Part shown: in pieces, positions 34,186 through 43,108 of the stretch
How positions within the stretch are numbered: the stretch's first letter is position 1
Layout: every line of letters begins with the position of its first letter
Source: Adhaeribacter rhizoryzae
GTDB taxonomy: Bacteria; Bacteroidota; Bacteroidia; Cytophagales; Hymenobacteraceae
Length of the DNA stretch: 64,000 nt
NCBI RefSeq assembly: GCF_008629685.1
Contig: NZ_VWSF01000022.1
Coordinates: 1-64,000 of the forward strand
Direction: 5' to 3'
The notes under the pieces: generated by a model
Seen by the model: only the letters and a program-made list of their open reading frames with translations
Databases searched by the model: none
Told to the model about the DNA's origin: nothing
Program-made: the position numbers and the translations under genes

Positions 34186-35094
34186 ATGCAATTATTGTGG
34201 GGTATTGATTTAGGCGGCACTAAAATAGAAGGCGTAGTGCTGGAACCCGGACCATCGTATAAAGTGCTGAGCCGGCTTCGGGTACCAACCGAAGCCGATA
34301 AAGGATACAGCCACATCCTGAACCAGATTGCTGCGTTACTAAATATGCTGGCCACCGAAACCGGAGAACAGCCCGCCCAAATAGGTATTGGTACCCCCGG
34401 TTCCCTGGACCCGGCCACACAATTGCTCAAAAACAGCAATACCACCTGCCTGAACAAGCAGCCCCTAAAAAAAGATTTAGAAGCCAAATTGGGTTTGCCG
34501 GTTATTATTAGCAACGATGCCAATTGTTTTGCCTTAGCCGAAACCTTGTTGGGCGTGGTACCCGAAGTTGCGCCGGCTGCCGAAGTAGTAGTAGGTTTAA
34601 TTTTAGGTACTGGGGTAGGCAGCGGCATTGTGGTAAATAATAGGGTATTGCAAGGCCGCCAGGGAATAGCCGGCGAATGGGGCCATAACTTTTTAGACGA
34701 ATCGGGTGGGCCTTGTTATTGCGGCCGGGTAGGCTGCGTAGAAACCGTATTGTCCGGACCAGCCCTACAGCGTTATTACGCCAGTTTAAGCGGCGAGAAA
34801 CTAACCTTAAAGGAAATTGTAGCCCGCTCGGAGGCCGGAACAGATGTTTATGCCCAACAAACAGTAGCGCGCTTAATCGAGTTTTTTGGCCGGGGATTAG
34901 CCGTGCTGGTGAATATTCTGGACCCCGATGCTATTGTAATTGGCGGCGGCGTGGGTAATATTCCGTTGCTTTATACCGAGGGGGTTGCTTCGGTAAAAAA
35001 ATATGTCTTTAACTTAAAACCGGATATTTTGCTCTTAAAACCAAAATTGGGCGATAGCGCCGGAGTTTTTGGTGCTGCCATGCTAACCGCTTAA
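34186..35094 (+). CDS. ROK-family sugar kinase
   Basis: A 302-residue cytoplasmic kinase. Phosphate-1 motif is GIDLGGTKIEGVVLE (residues 5-19), GIGTPGSLDP near 65, NDANCFALAE near 108 and LGTGVGSGIVVN near 145. The ROK zinc motif CYCGRVGCVE (C-x-C-G-x-x-G-C) near 180 is intact and is preceded by GEWGHN with the sugar-contacting Glu and His. Likely substrates are fructose, glucose or N-acetyl hexosamines; sequence alone does not decide. The gene is 44 bp from the MFS transporter downstream, implying uptake followed by phosphorylation. Stop context is TAATATT. Confidence 0.93.
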   Translation: MQLLWGIDLGGTKIEGVVLEPGPSYKVLSRLRVPTEADKGYSHILNQIAALLNMLATETGEQPAQIGIGTPGSLDPATQLLKNSNTTCLNKQPLKKDLEAKLGLPVIISNDANCFALAETLLGVVPEVAPAAEVVVGLILGTGVGSGIVVNNRVLQGRQGIAGEWGHNFLDESGGPCYCGRVGCVETVLSGPALQRYYASLSGEKLTLKEIVARSEAGTDVYAQQTVARLIEFFGRGLAVLVNILDPDAIVIGGGVGNIPLLYTEGVASVKKYVFNLKPDILLLKPKLGDSAGVFGAAMLTA

Positions 35095-35138
35095 TATTTT
35101 ACCGCTACTAATTCTTCCACCTCAAATAATATTAAACA

Positions 35139-36413
35139 ATGCTACAGGACACTAACCCCAAGGTAGCCCTGACAACCGAAACCGGCTTGCCCCAGCCTTC
35201 CAAGCTTCGGCAGTTGCTTAAAGTACCCGTAATTGTAGCCGCCCTGGGTTACTTCGTAGATATTTACGATTTATTGCTGTTTAGTATTGTGCGGGTGCCC
35301 AGCCTTAAATATTTGGGTGTACCGGAATCGGCGTTGTTGGAGCAAGGCATTTACCTGATAAATATGCAAATGGCCGGTATGCTGGTAGGAGGGGTGCTGT
35401 GGGGAGTTTTGGGCGATAAAAGAGGCCGGTTGTCGGTGCTGTTTGGTTCTATTTTGCTGTATTCCCTGGCCAATATTGTGAATGGCTTTGTTACTACCGT
35501 TGATCAGTACGCCATTCTGCGATTTATTGCGGGTATTGGTTTGGCCGGTGAATTAGGCGCCGGCATTACGCTGGTTGCCGAAATATTGCCCAAAGAAATC
35601 CGGGGTTATGGTACTTCGCTGGTGGCTTCGGTGGGCGTGCTGGGGGCGGTGCTGGCGTACTTTGTCGCCGATTTATTTGACTGGCAAATTGCCTACTTTA
35701 TTGGTGGTGGTTTGGGCTTGTTGCTGCTGTTAATGCGGGTAAGTGTTTTCGAATCTGGAATATTTAAAAGCGTTAAAGAAAAGCCGGTAAGCCGGGGTAA
35801 TTTTTTTAGACTGTTTTCTTCTGGTAAACAATTTGTGAAGTACCTGAGCTGCATTTTAATTGGGTTGCCCATCTGGTACGTTATAGGTATTTTAATAACT
35901 TTTTCGCCGGAATTTGGGGTAGCGCTGGGTGTGCAAGAACCTATTGTGGCCGGCCGGGCTATTATGTTTGCTTATATTGGATTATCGCTGGGCGATTTTT
36001 CGAGCGGTTTTTTTAGCCAATATGTGGGTAGTCGCAAGAAAATTGTACTGGTATTTATTTTGTTAACCTGTTTGTTTATCCTGGTTTATTTATTTGTACC
36101 CATTCAGTCGACGGCATTATTTTATACCATATGTTTGTGCCTGGGTTTTGCTATTGGTTACTGGGCTTTGTTTGTTACCATTGCCGCCGAACAATTTGGT
36201 ACTAATTTAAGGGCTACGGTGGCTACTACGGTGCCCAACTTTGTGCGAGGCAGCGTGAATATTATTACCCCGCTTTTTCTAACCCTCAGAAGCGAATATG
36301 GTATTGTACAAGGAGCCGGTTTAGTAGGGTTACTTACGGTTACCATTGCCTTGCTGGCGCTTTGGAAACTATCCGAAACTTTTGGCAAAGACCTGGATTT
36401 TCTGGAAGAATAA
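35139..36413 (+). CDS. major facilitator superfamily transporter, sugar-porter-like
   Basis: A 424-residue inner-membrane protein with 12 predicted helices. The MFS motif A is WGVLGDKRGRLSVLFG between helices 2 and 3 (about residues 89-104), and GIGLAGELGAGITLV marks helix 4. The central loop around KEKPVSRGNFFRLF divides the two halves. Cotranscribed with the ROK kinase upstream. Substrate unknown; a monosaccharide phosphorylated by the neighbour is the best guess. Confidence 0.9.
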   Translation: MLQDTNPKVALTTETGLPQPSKLRQLLKVPVIVAALGYFVDIYDLLLFSIVRVPSLKYLGVPESALLEQGIYLINMQMAGMLVGGVLWGVLGDKRGRLSVLFGSILLYSLANIVNGFVTTVDQYAILRFIAGIGLAGELGAGITLVAEILPKEIRGYGTSLVASVGVLGAVLAYFVADLFDWQIAYFIGGGLGLLLLLMRVSVFESGIFKSVKEKPVSRGNFFRLFSSGKQFVKYLSCILIGLPIWYVIGILITFSPEFGVALGVQEPIVAGRAIMFAYIGLSLGDFSSGFFSQYVGSRKKIVLVFILLTCLFILVYLFVPIQSTALFYTICLCLGFAIGYWALFVTIAAEQFGTNLRATVATTVPNFVRGSVNIITPLFLTLRSEYGIVQGAGLVGLLTVTIALLALWKLSETFGKDLDFLEE

Positions 36414-36430
36414 TTAAGCGCCAATATTAT

Positions 36431-36488
36431 AAGTATATAAACAAGCAGGCTGATTATTTAAATAACCAGCCTGCTTGTTTATATACTT
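36431..36488. terminator. 58-bp near-perfect palindrome between convergent genes
   Basis: Two 29-nt arms (36431-36459 and 36460-36488) are reverse complements with a single mismatch and no loop base between them; the core includes AAGCAGGCTG / CAGCCTGCTT. It lies 17 nt past the MFS stop and 29 nt before the stop of the opposing gene. It most likely works as a bidirectional terminator, but it is longer than the other terminators in the window. Confidence 0.8.
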
Positions 36489-36517
36489 GTAGCTAAAATT
36501 ATTATCTGTAAAAAGGG

Positions 36518-36799
36518 TTAAATATTGTGAAAACAATTTTCGAGGTAAGCCGGAACCTCTGCCTCCGCAATAATTTTATAAGTAGTTTCTAAGGTATCGT
36601 TTTGCTCGTTAAAAGAGGTAATCTGTAATAAATACAAACCCGACGCGGTTTTGTAAACCGAGAAAGTAGAGGGTATAAATGAAGGATCTTTTAAAAAATT
36701 ATCGCATTCTATCACCCCAACCGCCAGTTGATCAAATAAATCAATCTTCAACTTCCGGCCACACTCGGTTACTACAAGTCCAGTATAATTTATATCCAT
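36518..36799 (-). CDS. hypothetical protein, 93 residues
   Basis: Not recognised. A small soluble protein with alternating strands (YTGLVVTECGRKLKIDLF, SGLYLLQITSFNEQND, TYKIIAEAEVPAYLENCF). The ATG at 36799 is preferred to a TTG two codons upstream. It stands alone and is convergent with the MFS gene. Normal codon use for the region. Confidence 0.55.
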   Translation of the reverse strand: MDINYTGLVVTECGRKLKIDLFDQLAVGVIECDNFLKDPSFIPSTFSVYKTASGLYLLQITSFNEQNDTLETTYKIIAEAEVPAYLENCFHNI

Positions 36800-37321
36800 G
36801 AGCAATATTAAAATGGTAATTCTATAAAAAAGTATTTTTCTAATATGATTACTTGGAAAATTAATTCTTGTATTTACAATTATATTATAAATCCATGCGA
36901 AATTTAATTGCTATCAGATAAAAATACAGAACTTAACGAAGAAACAAATATTTTTTTAAAATTTAATTTTTTAGATTTTATAAAGTTAAGGCTTGTTTTA
37001 GGCAGTAAGTTATAAATCAGGAGTTTAAGATTGCTATTTTTAGCGGCCAGAACAATAAATTGGTTATACTTGATGTTATATTAAAAGCCATAATGGCTTT
37101 TAAAGCGGTTATGGTTATGTTTGTATAGCCTTTAGGTGTATTTAAACTGCAATTAAACCAGTCTGCCGGGCAAAGTATGTGGTTGGCCGAAATTTACTTT
37201 TTTTAAGAATATAAGTTTGCAATATTTATAGCAGAAAGCCGGAGCTAAAAGCTGCATACGTAACCATAGCAACCATTAATCCTGCCATATCTTGTTTGTA
37301 TAAGTATTATTTTTAATACCA
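36800..37321. other. 522-bp AT-rich gap between divergent small genes
   Basis: No ORF of note and no repeat. It must carry promoters for the two divergent hypothetical genes. Runs of A and T dominate; TTAAGG-like and TTTGTA strings occur but no confident -33/-7 pair. Confidence 0.4.
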
Positions 37322-37645
37322 ATGTTGTATAAAGATAACCAGAACAACCCGCAGCAAATTACCATAAATTACAAGCTGATTTTAGATCGCTTGCGGAAAA
37401 CCATAATGGTGTACGAGGCAGAATGCCCGGAAGTGGCGGCTTTAAAACAAGAAATTAATTTAATTTATTTTAATATTTTTCTGTCGGATGCGCATTTATG
37501 CCACTTGCAAAAAATTTGCAAGCTGCTGGATAAAAAGAAGCAGGAATCGCCGGTTATAAAAATGTTGCACGAAGCTTATTGTTCCGATTTGGAATCATTT
37601 AAAAGAGGCGTTATTGTTAGCCAGAATGCCGAAATCTATTTTTAA
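37322..37645 (+). CDS. hypothetical protein, 107 residues, mostly helical
   Basis: Not recognised. A small hydrophilic protein that should be largely alpha-helical (YKLILDRLRKTIMVYEAE, LQKICKLLDKKKQ, VIKMLHEAYCSDLESF). No signal or membrane segment. Stop context is TTTTTAATATT. No operon partner; 309 bp separate it from the transporter downstream. Confidence 0.55.
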   Translation: MLYKDNQNNPQQITINYKLILDRLRKTIMVYEAECPEVAALKQEINLIYFNIFLSDAHLCHLQKICKLLDKKKQESPVIKMLHEAYCSDLESFKRGVIVSQNAEIYF

Positions 37646-37954
37646 TATTTCTCTTTTTTAATAATTTTCCTCTTCTGTTGCCTGGGTTATATTTAACCTT
37701 TACTTCTCCTTCTCTTTTTCAATTGTTTTTTATAGGAATATCCGCGTTTGGGTCGGGTGTTTTATTTGCCGGTTATAAGCACTTGCTACTATAACCATTA
37801 AACCAGTAAAGTAACAAAGCAAGCCACAGAACAATCAAATTGCTTCTTTATTAAAAAATTTACACAAAACGAAGCTTTGTTTATATAAAATTCCTAACTT
37901 AATGAGCGTAACTTAAAGTAAGTTTGGGTGTTAACTATTTTGGCTGGCTTTTAA
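37646..37954. other. 309-bp gap upstream of the Npt1-like gene
   Basis: AT-rich with no ORF. TAAGTTTG (37919-37926) matches the Bacteroidota -7 consensus TAnnTTTG and lies 28 bp upstream of the transporter ATG, but I find no TTG at the right distance for the -33 element. Confidence 0.4.
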
Positions 37955-40717
37955 ATGTATAACCAAATAATATCTTTACTAAATGTAAAGCCAGGCGAAA
38001 TTAGTTTGGTTAAGAAGCTTTTTCTGGTACAATTTTTCCTGGGTTTGGCTACCGCTTTTTTGTTTATCAGCTCGCTTACGTTATTCCTTTCGGCCTTCGA
38101 AATAAATTTATTGCCGCGGGTGTACATGCTGGCGGCTTGTTTGTTGCTGGGCGTTAATTATTTATATGCCCGCCTCGAAGAACGTTTAGCTCCGGAAAAT
38201 TTATTAAAAGTAATTATTACACTTTCGGCAACATCCCTTATTATATACTGGGTTTGTATTTCCTTTATCAGTAGCCCCTGGCTTTCGTTGTTGCTGGCCG
38301 TCTGGAACATGGTAATTTATATGGTGGTGGGGTATGCTTTCTGGGGAATGGCGGCTGTATTGTTTAATGTACGGGAAAGCAAGCGCCTGTTTTCTATTGT
38401 GGGCGCCGGCGATATTCCGGCCAAATTGCTGGGTTATTTCTCGGTATCGGTGCTGGTGCCGGTTATTGCGGTCAAAAATTTAATCTGGGTTTCGGTAGCA
38501 GCTTTCCTCGTTACGTATTTTTTGCTGCATAAATATTCCCATTCCGCTAATTTTAAAGCTAATCAGCAGCACGGTTCCCCGGCCGGGCCAACCAGTCACG
38601 CGCACGGGGTAGTCGCCGAAAAATCGGTTGTTAAGCGCTTTTTCTATAACCAGCTTATTTTTGTTATTTCGTTATGGTCGTTGTTGGCCTATTGTATTTT
38701 CTCGATTATTGATTTTACGTTTTTAGCCGAAATTAAAAATCATTACCAGAACGAACACGAATTAGCCACTTTTATAGGTATATTTTTTGCCTTGGGCCGC
38801 TTTCTGGCCATTTTTATAAAAACGGTATTTAGCAGCCGCGTAATTGCCCGTTTGGGTTTGGCGAATGCCTTACTGGTTACCCCTTTTTTATTGTTGCTTA
38901 TTATTGCGTACTTGTTTTTTTCGGAAGCCGGCTTGCGTACCCATTTGTATACGTTTGGGGGTATGGTGTTGCTCGCCGAAATATTAAAGTCGACCATACA
39001 GGAGCCGGTTTTCTTTATTTTGTTCCAGCCGCTTAATCCGCACATCCGGCTAAAAGGCCATTTAATTGCCAAAGGGTACACCTTGCCGTTTGCCTTGCTG
39101 GGGGTGGGTTTGTTTTTAACGCTTTACTTGCAGCAGCATGCGCATGTTAGTATTCCGTATGTGGTGCAGTTGCTGGCTGTATTATTGGTTTTATGGGCGT
39201 TAAGTGTACCGCTCATTAAAAAAGAATACCGCGATACCCTGGTAAGCGCCTTAAAAAAAGGCTACTTCTCTGAAACCGAAATGTTTTTAAATGATGCCAA
39301 AGTGATTGATACTTTGCTGCAGAAAATAAAGATTGCCAAACCCGTTGAAATAATTCACGCATTAAACTTGCTGGAACGGGCCGATTACCCCAAATTTAAT
39401 TTGTTGTTGCTGGAGCAGTTAGATAATTCAGCGCCGGAAGTAAAAGAATATGTGCTTTCCCGGATTATTCAGAATAACATTTCCGAAGCGTTGCCCTTAA
39501 TAAAAAAACACCTGGAAACCAGTGCTGACAGCCAGGTGCGGGTTTCTTTACAAAAAGCAATATTTTATTTAAGCGATAGTTTGCCCCAGGATTTGCTGGC
39601 TACTGCCCAATTGCTTGATTCTAAAAGTAAAAGAGCCGCTTTGGTGGGGTTATTGCAACGCAACGAAACCCAGATAAACCAATTGGTACAGCAAGAGTTA
39701 ATTACATTGGCGAACAGCTACCACCCCGACGACCGTTTATTAGTATGCCAGGTAATAATGGAAACCCGGATGGGTATTTTTTCGCCGGTATTGGCTACGT
39801 TGCTGCGCGATGATAACCCCACAGTTTTTAATAATGCCTTAGAAGCGGTGGGCCGGGTAAAAGATTATTCTTTGTTTCCGGAAGCTTTTAAGTTAGCCGC
39901 CGAAAAGAAAGCTTACAATGCCCTGGCAATTGCCTTGCTCGAATACGGCGACGGTATTTTTGCCGCCAGAAACTTGCCGGCTGAATTGCCGGATAGGAAT
40001 TTAAAAGAATTACTGGTTAAAGCAGCCGGCAAAATAAAAGGCGAGCATTCGACGCGGTTTTTACTGCAATTACTCACCACCGGCCATAGTAAACACATTG
40101 ATAATTTATTGATTGAAGCACTTTGGGCAAAAAAAACGAAGACTCCGGACGAAGAGTCGCGGCATCAAATAGGATTCTGGATTGAAAATAAGTTAAGCCA
40201 GAGCCAGTTAAAAACATTTTATTTTAAACAATTAGCCTTTTGCAAAGAAGCAGCATTATTGCAAACAGCTTTACACTCGGAAATAAAACAAGATTTAACC
40301 GCCTTGTTAAAAGGTTTAGCCTTGTTGTACGATCGGTCGCAGCTAGATAGAATTATTCAGTTGTATCAATTAGGAAATCAGCATAAAATATCAAACGCTA
40401 TTGAAATGCTGGAATTACTTTTGCCAAAAAAATATTTTTTGCAAGTAAATAATTTAATAGAATTACTGCAGGATATTAATAACGGGGTGCCAGTGGTTTT
40501 ACCCATAAAAGCAACCCTAACCGCCGATAATATTGTGCAGGAAATATTGCTACAGAATAAAGCCGGGTGTAATGCCTGGACCAAGTCGGTAGCGCTGTAC
40601 GAAGTGCCGAAACTACGGAATCAGCTCATACCGGCGCATGTTATTAACCAAGAGCCGGCACCCGGCGATGTGCTGTTCCGGGAAACCCAACAGTATGTTT
40701 TATCTGTGCTTACGTAA
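37955..40717 (+). CDS. Npt1-like nucleotide/MFS-type transporter with C-terminal HEAT repeats
   Basis: A 920-residue membrane protein. The first ~430 residues hold about 12 hydrophobic segments; GYAFWGMAAVLFNVRESKRL followed by FSIVGAGDIPAKLLGYF resembles the signature region of the ATP/ADP translocase (Npt1/TLC) superfamily. Residues ~440-870 are HEAT/armadillo-like helical repeats (KPVEIIHALNLLERADYPKF; FNNALEAVGRVKDYSLFPEA), presumably cytoplasmic. Npt1-like proteins fused to HEAT and sometimes CRP-like domains are known from bacterial genome surveys. Here the cNMP domain is a separate gene 8 bp downstream. Transport of nucleotides is not assured; many bacterial members are uncharacterised. 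Confidence 0.78.
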   Translation: MYNQIISLLNVKPGEISLVKKLFLVQFFLGLATAFLFISSLTLFLSAFEINLLPRVYMLAACLLLGVNYLYARLEERLAPENLLKVIITLSATSLIIYWVCISFISSPWLSLLLAVWNMVIYMVVGYAFWGMAAVLFNVRESKRLFSIVGAGDIPAKLLGYFSVSVLVPVIAVKNLIWVSVAAFLVTYFLLHKYSHSANFKANQQHGSPAGPTSHAHGVVAEKSVVKRFFYNQLIFVISLWSLLAYCIFSIIDFTFLAEIKNHYQNEHELATFIGIFFALGRFLAIFIKTVFSSRVIARLGLANALLVTPFLLLLIIAYLFFSEAGLRTHLYTFGGMVLLAEILKSTIQEPVFFILFQPLNPHIRLKGHLIAKGYTLPFALLGVGLFLTLYLQQHAHVSIPYVVQLLAVLLVLWALSVPLIKKEYRDTLVSALKKGYFSETEMFLNDAKVIDTLLQKIKIAKPVEIIHALNLLERADYPKFNLLLLEQLDNSAPEVKEYVLSRIIQNNISEALPLIKKHLETSADSQVRVSLQKAIFYLSDSLPQDLLATAQLLDSKSKRAALVGLLQRNETQINQLVQQELITLANSYHPDDRLLVCQVIMETRMGIFSPVLATLLRDDNPTVFNNALEAVGRVKDYSLFPEAFKLAAEKKAYNALAIALLEYGDGIFAARNLPAELPDRNLKELLVKAAGKIKGEHSTRFLLQLLTTGHSKHIDNLLIEALWAKKTKTPDEESRHQIGFWIENKLSQSQLKTFYFKQLAFCKEAALLQTALHSEIKQDLTALLKGLALLYDRSQLDRIIQLYQLGNQHKISNAIEMLELLLPKKYFLQVNNLIELLQDINNGVPVVLPIKATLTADNIVQEILLQNKAGCNAWTKSVALYEVPKLRNQLIPAHVINQEPAPGDVLFRETQQYVLSVLT

Positions 40718-40725
40718 ATACAAGA

Positions 40726-41184
40726 ATGCTGCTGATAGAAAAAGTTTTGCTTTTACGAGCTTCGGAAATATTCTGGCAAACACCCGAACAAGAGTTAGTA
40801 GAATTAGCTGGTATATTAGAGGAAATATACCTGGAACCCGGCGTTACATTATTTGCCAAAGGAGACCCCGGAACCTGCATGTACTTTATTTTTAAAGGCA
40901 AAATACGGGTGCACGATGGCGGTTATGCGTTGGCGGTATTGGAAGAAAATGATTTTGTAGGAGAGTTATCTATTCTGGATGCCGAAAGCCGGTCGGCTAG
41001 TGCCACTACCGCCGAAGAATCTATTCTCTTAAAACTGGAACAAGAGCCTTTTTACGATATTATGATGAATAACGCCGAGGTGTTAAAAGGTATATTGAAA
41101 ACCTTGTGCCGCCGTTTGCGCATTATGGATGCTAAAAGCGTTACCTCCCAAAAAGCTAGTGAAACAAACCCACTCGCTCTTTAA
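40726..41184 (+). CDS. stand-alone cyclic-nucleotide-binding domain protein
   Basis: A 152-residue Crp-like sensor without a DNA-binding domain. The beta-roll and phosphate-binding cassette are visible: EPGVTLFAKGDPGTCMYFIF, then FVGELSILDAESRSASATT, where GEL...RSAS is the cNMP cassette with its Glu and Arg. It starts 8 bp after the HEAT-transporter stop and is probably its regulatory partner, replacing the fused CRP domain seen in relatives. Its 3' end overlaps the convergent HD gene by 29 bp. Confidence 0.85.
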   Translation: MLLIEKVLLLRASEIFWQTPEQELVELAGILEEIYLEPGVTLFAKGDPGTCMYFIFKGKIRVHDGGYALAVLEENDFVGELSILDAESRSASATTAEESILLKLEQEPFYDIMMNNAEVLKGILKTLCRRLRIMDAKSVTSQKASETNPLAL

Positions 41185-41749
41185 TGGCCTGTAAATGCGC
41201 TAATTTTTTGGCCTGACGCCGCTGCAACGACGATTTGGTAAAATACCGATGACTTTCTAAAAAGCGAATCTGCAGCAAATCCCAATCCTGCTCGTTTTTT
41301 ACAATGCCTTGCTCCAGAAATTCTAAGTACAGGCCGGCTGCAATCCGGTAAAAATCATCGCGGCCCAGGTAGTCCAGGTCGGCATCACAAATAATTTCTT
41401 CCAGTTTAGTTAACGGCGATTGCGGCACCTTGGTGGCGTTAATCATGCCATTAACCCGATTTATTTGGTCCGGATTAAACCCAAAATAAGTTAAATCGGC
41501 GGTAGCAATAGCACAACTCTTTTCTTCGTGCCCCGAGTAGATTTTCAGAAAGCCCACATCGTGGTACAATGCGCTTACCTGTAGCAATAATAGGTCATCG
41601 GGGTTGGTAATGTTTTCGTGTTCTGCAATTACACAGGCCTGCTCCAGCACATCCAGTGTATGGCCTAAATTATGGTAGGTCAGGTTTTGAGAAAGTCCGG
41701 TTTTTAATGTATGCAAAACATGTTGTTTTATGCGGGGGAATATTTCCAT
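41156..41749 (-). CDS. HD-domain metal-dependent phosphohydrolase
   Basis: A 197-residue HD-superfamily protein. Metal ligands: first His in TYHNLGHTLDVLEQA (residue ~26-30), HD in ALYHDVGFLKIY (~64-65), and a downstream Asp in ICDADLDYLGRDDFY (~125). The set resembles c-di-GMP or nucleotide phosphohydrolase-type HD proteins, but no GYP motif is present. Substrate unknown. It converges on, and overlaps by 29 bp, the cNMP-binding gene. Confidence 0.87.
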   Translation of the reverse strand: MEIFPRIKQHVLHTLKTGLSQNLTYHNLGHTLDVLEQACVIAEHENITNPDDLLLLQVSALYHDVGFLKIYSGHEEKSCAIATADLTYFGFNPDQINRVNGMINATKVPQSPLTKLEEIICDADLDYLGRDDFYRIAAGLYLEFLEQGIVKNEQDWDLLQIRFLESHRYFTKSSLQRRQAKKLAHLQAIKERVGLFH

Positions 41750-42541
41750 GGCAGGGCCCAGTAGCGAAAGTTCAGCAGATGTAGTCAGGTGTTTATGGGT
41801 GTAACCAGCAGTATAGCGGATTCATGCGCTAAAAAATTAACTTAAGTAATTTGGTAGCAATTTGGCTTATCTATTTGGTTAAATAATGAATGCTTTAATT
41901 AAGTATCTAAAATACTGGATATTTAGAGAATACAAAGCAGCGCCGCTATTATATTTTACGTAAAATTAAATATTACGATAATAAATAATTGGCTAACCAG
42001 GTTCTTCTCTAGCTATTGCAGGTTTATGGCTAATACGCTGTTGTTCTGCAAACCTTTTCGCTAATACTACTTACTAATAATTTTTAACGAAATAATAGCC
42101 GTTTACACCACAGGATAATCTAACTCAACCAGAAAGAGTGTTAAAAATATTAAATAAAATTTCTTTGGGATTTATATTATAATGCAATAATTTATTTATA
42201 TATTACAAATATAATTGATGCCTGTTTAAACAAGTAAAATTTGAGTTGGTTTTAATTTATACTGTTTTTTAGTAGCGTAATAATTGATAAGTTATTTATT
42301 AACAGGTGTTTAACAATATTTAACCAATTTGCATTACTGCTTGCAATACCCTAGCTGCAATCAAAACCAAAAAAGATTTTAAGTTACTTCTTATAACAAC
42401 ATTGCTGCCTGCTTCTTTCGGCTTTTACCTTGTTTTGGTAGTTGCAGCTTTTCTATGCTAAATTTTATTTGGTGTAAAGTAAGTAAAATACAGCTTTCTG
42501 AATTATTTATTAGAGTTAAGGTCTTTTTAAGAAGAATAGGT
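41750..42541. other. 792-bp AT-rich intergenic region
   Basis: The longest gene-poor stretch here. It contains only tiny ORFs, such as a 25-codon one at 41886-41963, which I do not trust. Homopolymer-rich; no repeat, tRNA or clear promoter pair identified. It separates divergent genes, so promoters on both sides are expected. Confidence 0.45.
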
Positions 42542-43108
42542 ATGAAAACGTTGATTGTTTTTCTTCTTAGTTTGTTTTTGCATATCCCCGAAAAAAGCTG
42601 GGCTTTTCCGCCCGGTATTAAATTAGCAAAAGCTACGGTTTATTTAACAGGCAGCCGGATTGTTAACGGCTTTTTATTTTCGGTAAATGATTCGAGCCTG
42701 GAAATAAGCCGCATTGGCGTAGTTACAAGTTTAAACCCCGAAGGCCGCAATAATCAGAAGTTAGCGATAAAAGATATTTCAGCGATTAAGGTCCGGAGAA
42801 GTGATTCTGCTAAAGCAGGAGGCATATTGGGAGGCATTGGCGGCTTAATTCTAGGAAGTATTATTGGGAATATTGCTTATAAGCCTTGTAATCCCACACC
42901 TGGATTTATTGGGTTAAGCGAATGTTCGTTTGAAATAATTGATAAAACAGGGGCCACGATTATTGGGGCAGGGTTGGGTGCTGCTACGGGTACTGGTATT
43001 GGTATTTTGCTTGGCAAGGTAAGTAAGCGTTTTCAGATAAGTGGCAATCAGCAATTATTTGAGCAGCACAAAAGTAATCTAATCAGTTACTTACCCAAAA
43101 CAAATTAG
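42542..43108 (+). CDS. exported protein with glycine-zipper segments, unknown function
   Basis: A 188-residue protein starting at the ATG at 42542, where a good signal peptide begins (MKTLIVFLLSLFLHIPEKSWA); the frame is open for 29 more codons upstream, but that leader looks non-coding. The mature part has a beta-rich region (KATVYLTGSRIVNGFLFSVN) and two Gly-rich hydrophobic segments (GGILGGIGGLILGSIIGNIA; GAGLGAATGTGIGILLGKV) of glycine-zipper type that could insert into or associate with a membrane. Two Cys residues between them may form a disulfide. Not assigned to a family. Confidence 0.65.
   Translation: MKTLIVFLLSLFLHIPEKSWAFPPGIKLAKATVYLTGSRIVNGFLFSVNDSSLEISRIGVVTSLNPEGRNNQKLAIKDISAIKVRRSDSAKAGGILGGIGGLILGSIIGNIAYKPCNPTPGFIGLSECSFEIIDKTGATIIGAGLGAATGTGIGILLGKVSKRFQISGNQQLFEQHKSNLISYLPKTN

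Noticed and set aside
41886-41963. 25-codon micro-ORF in the 792-bp gap
   Set aside because: Has an ATG and a plausible amphipathic peptide, but length and AT-rich context make it expected by chance.
42455-42541. 29-codon upstream extension of the glycine-zipper protein
   Set aside because: Would bury a good signal peptide that begins at 42542; the extension looks like leader sequence.
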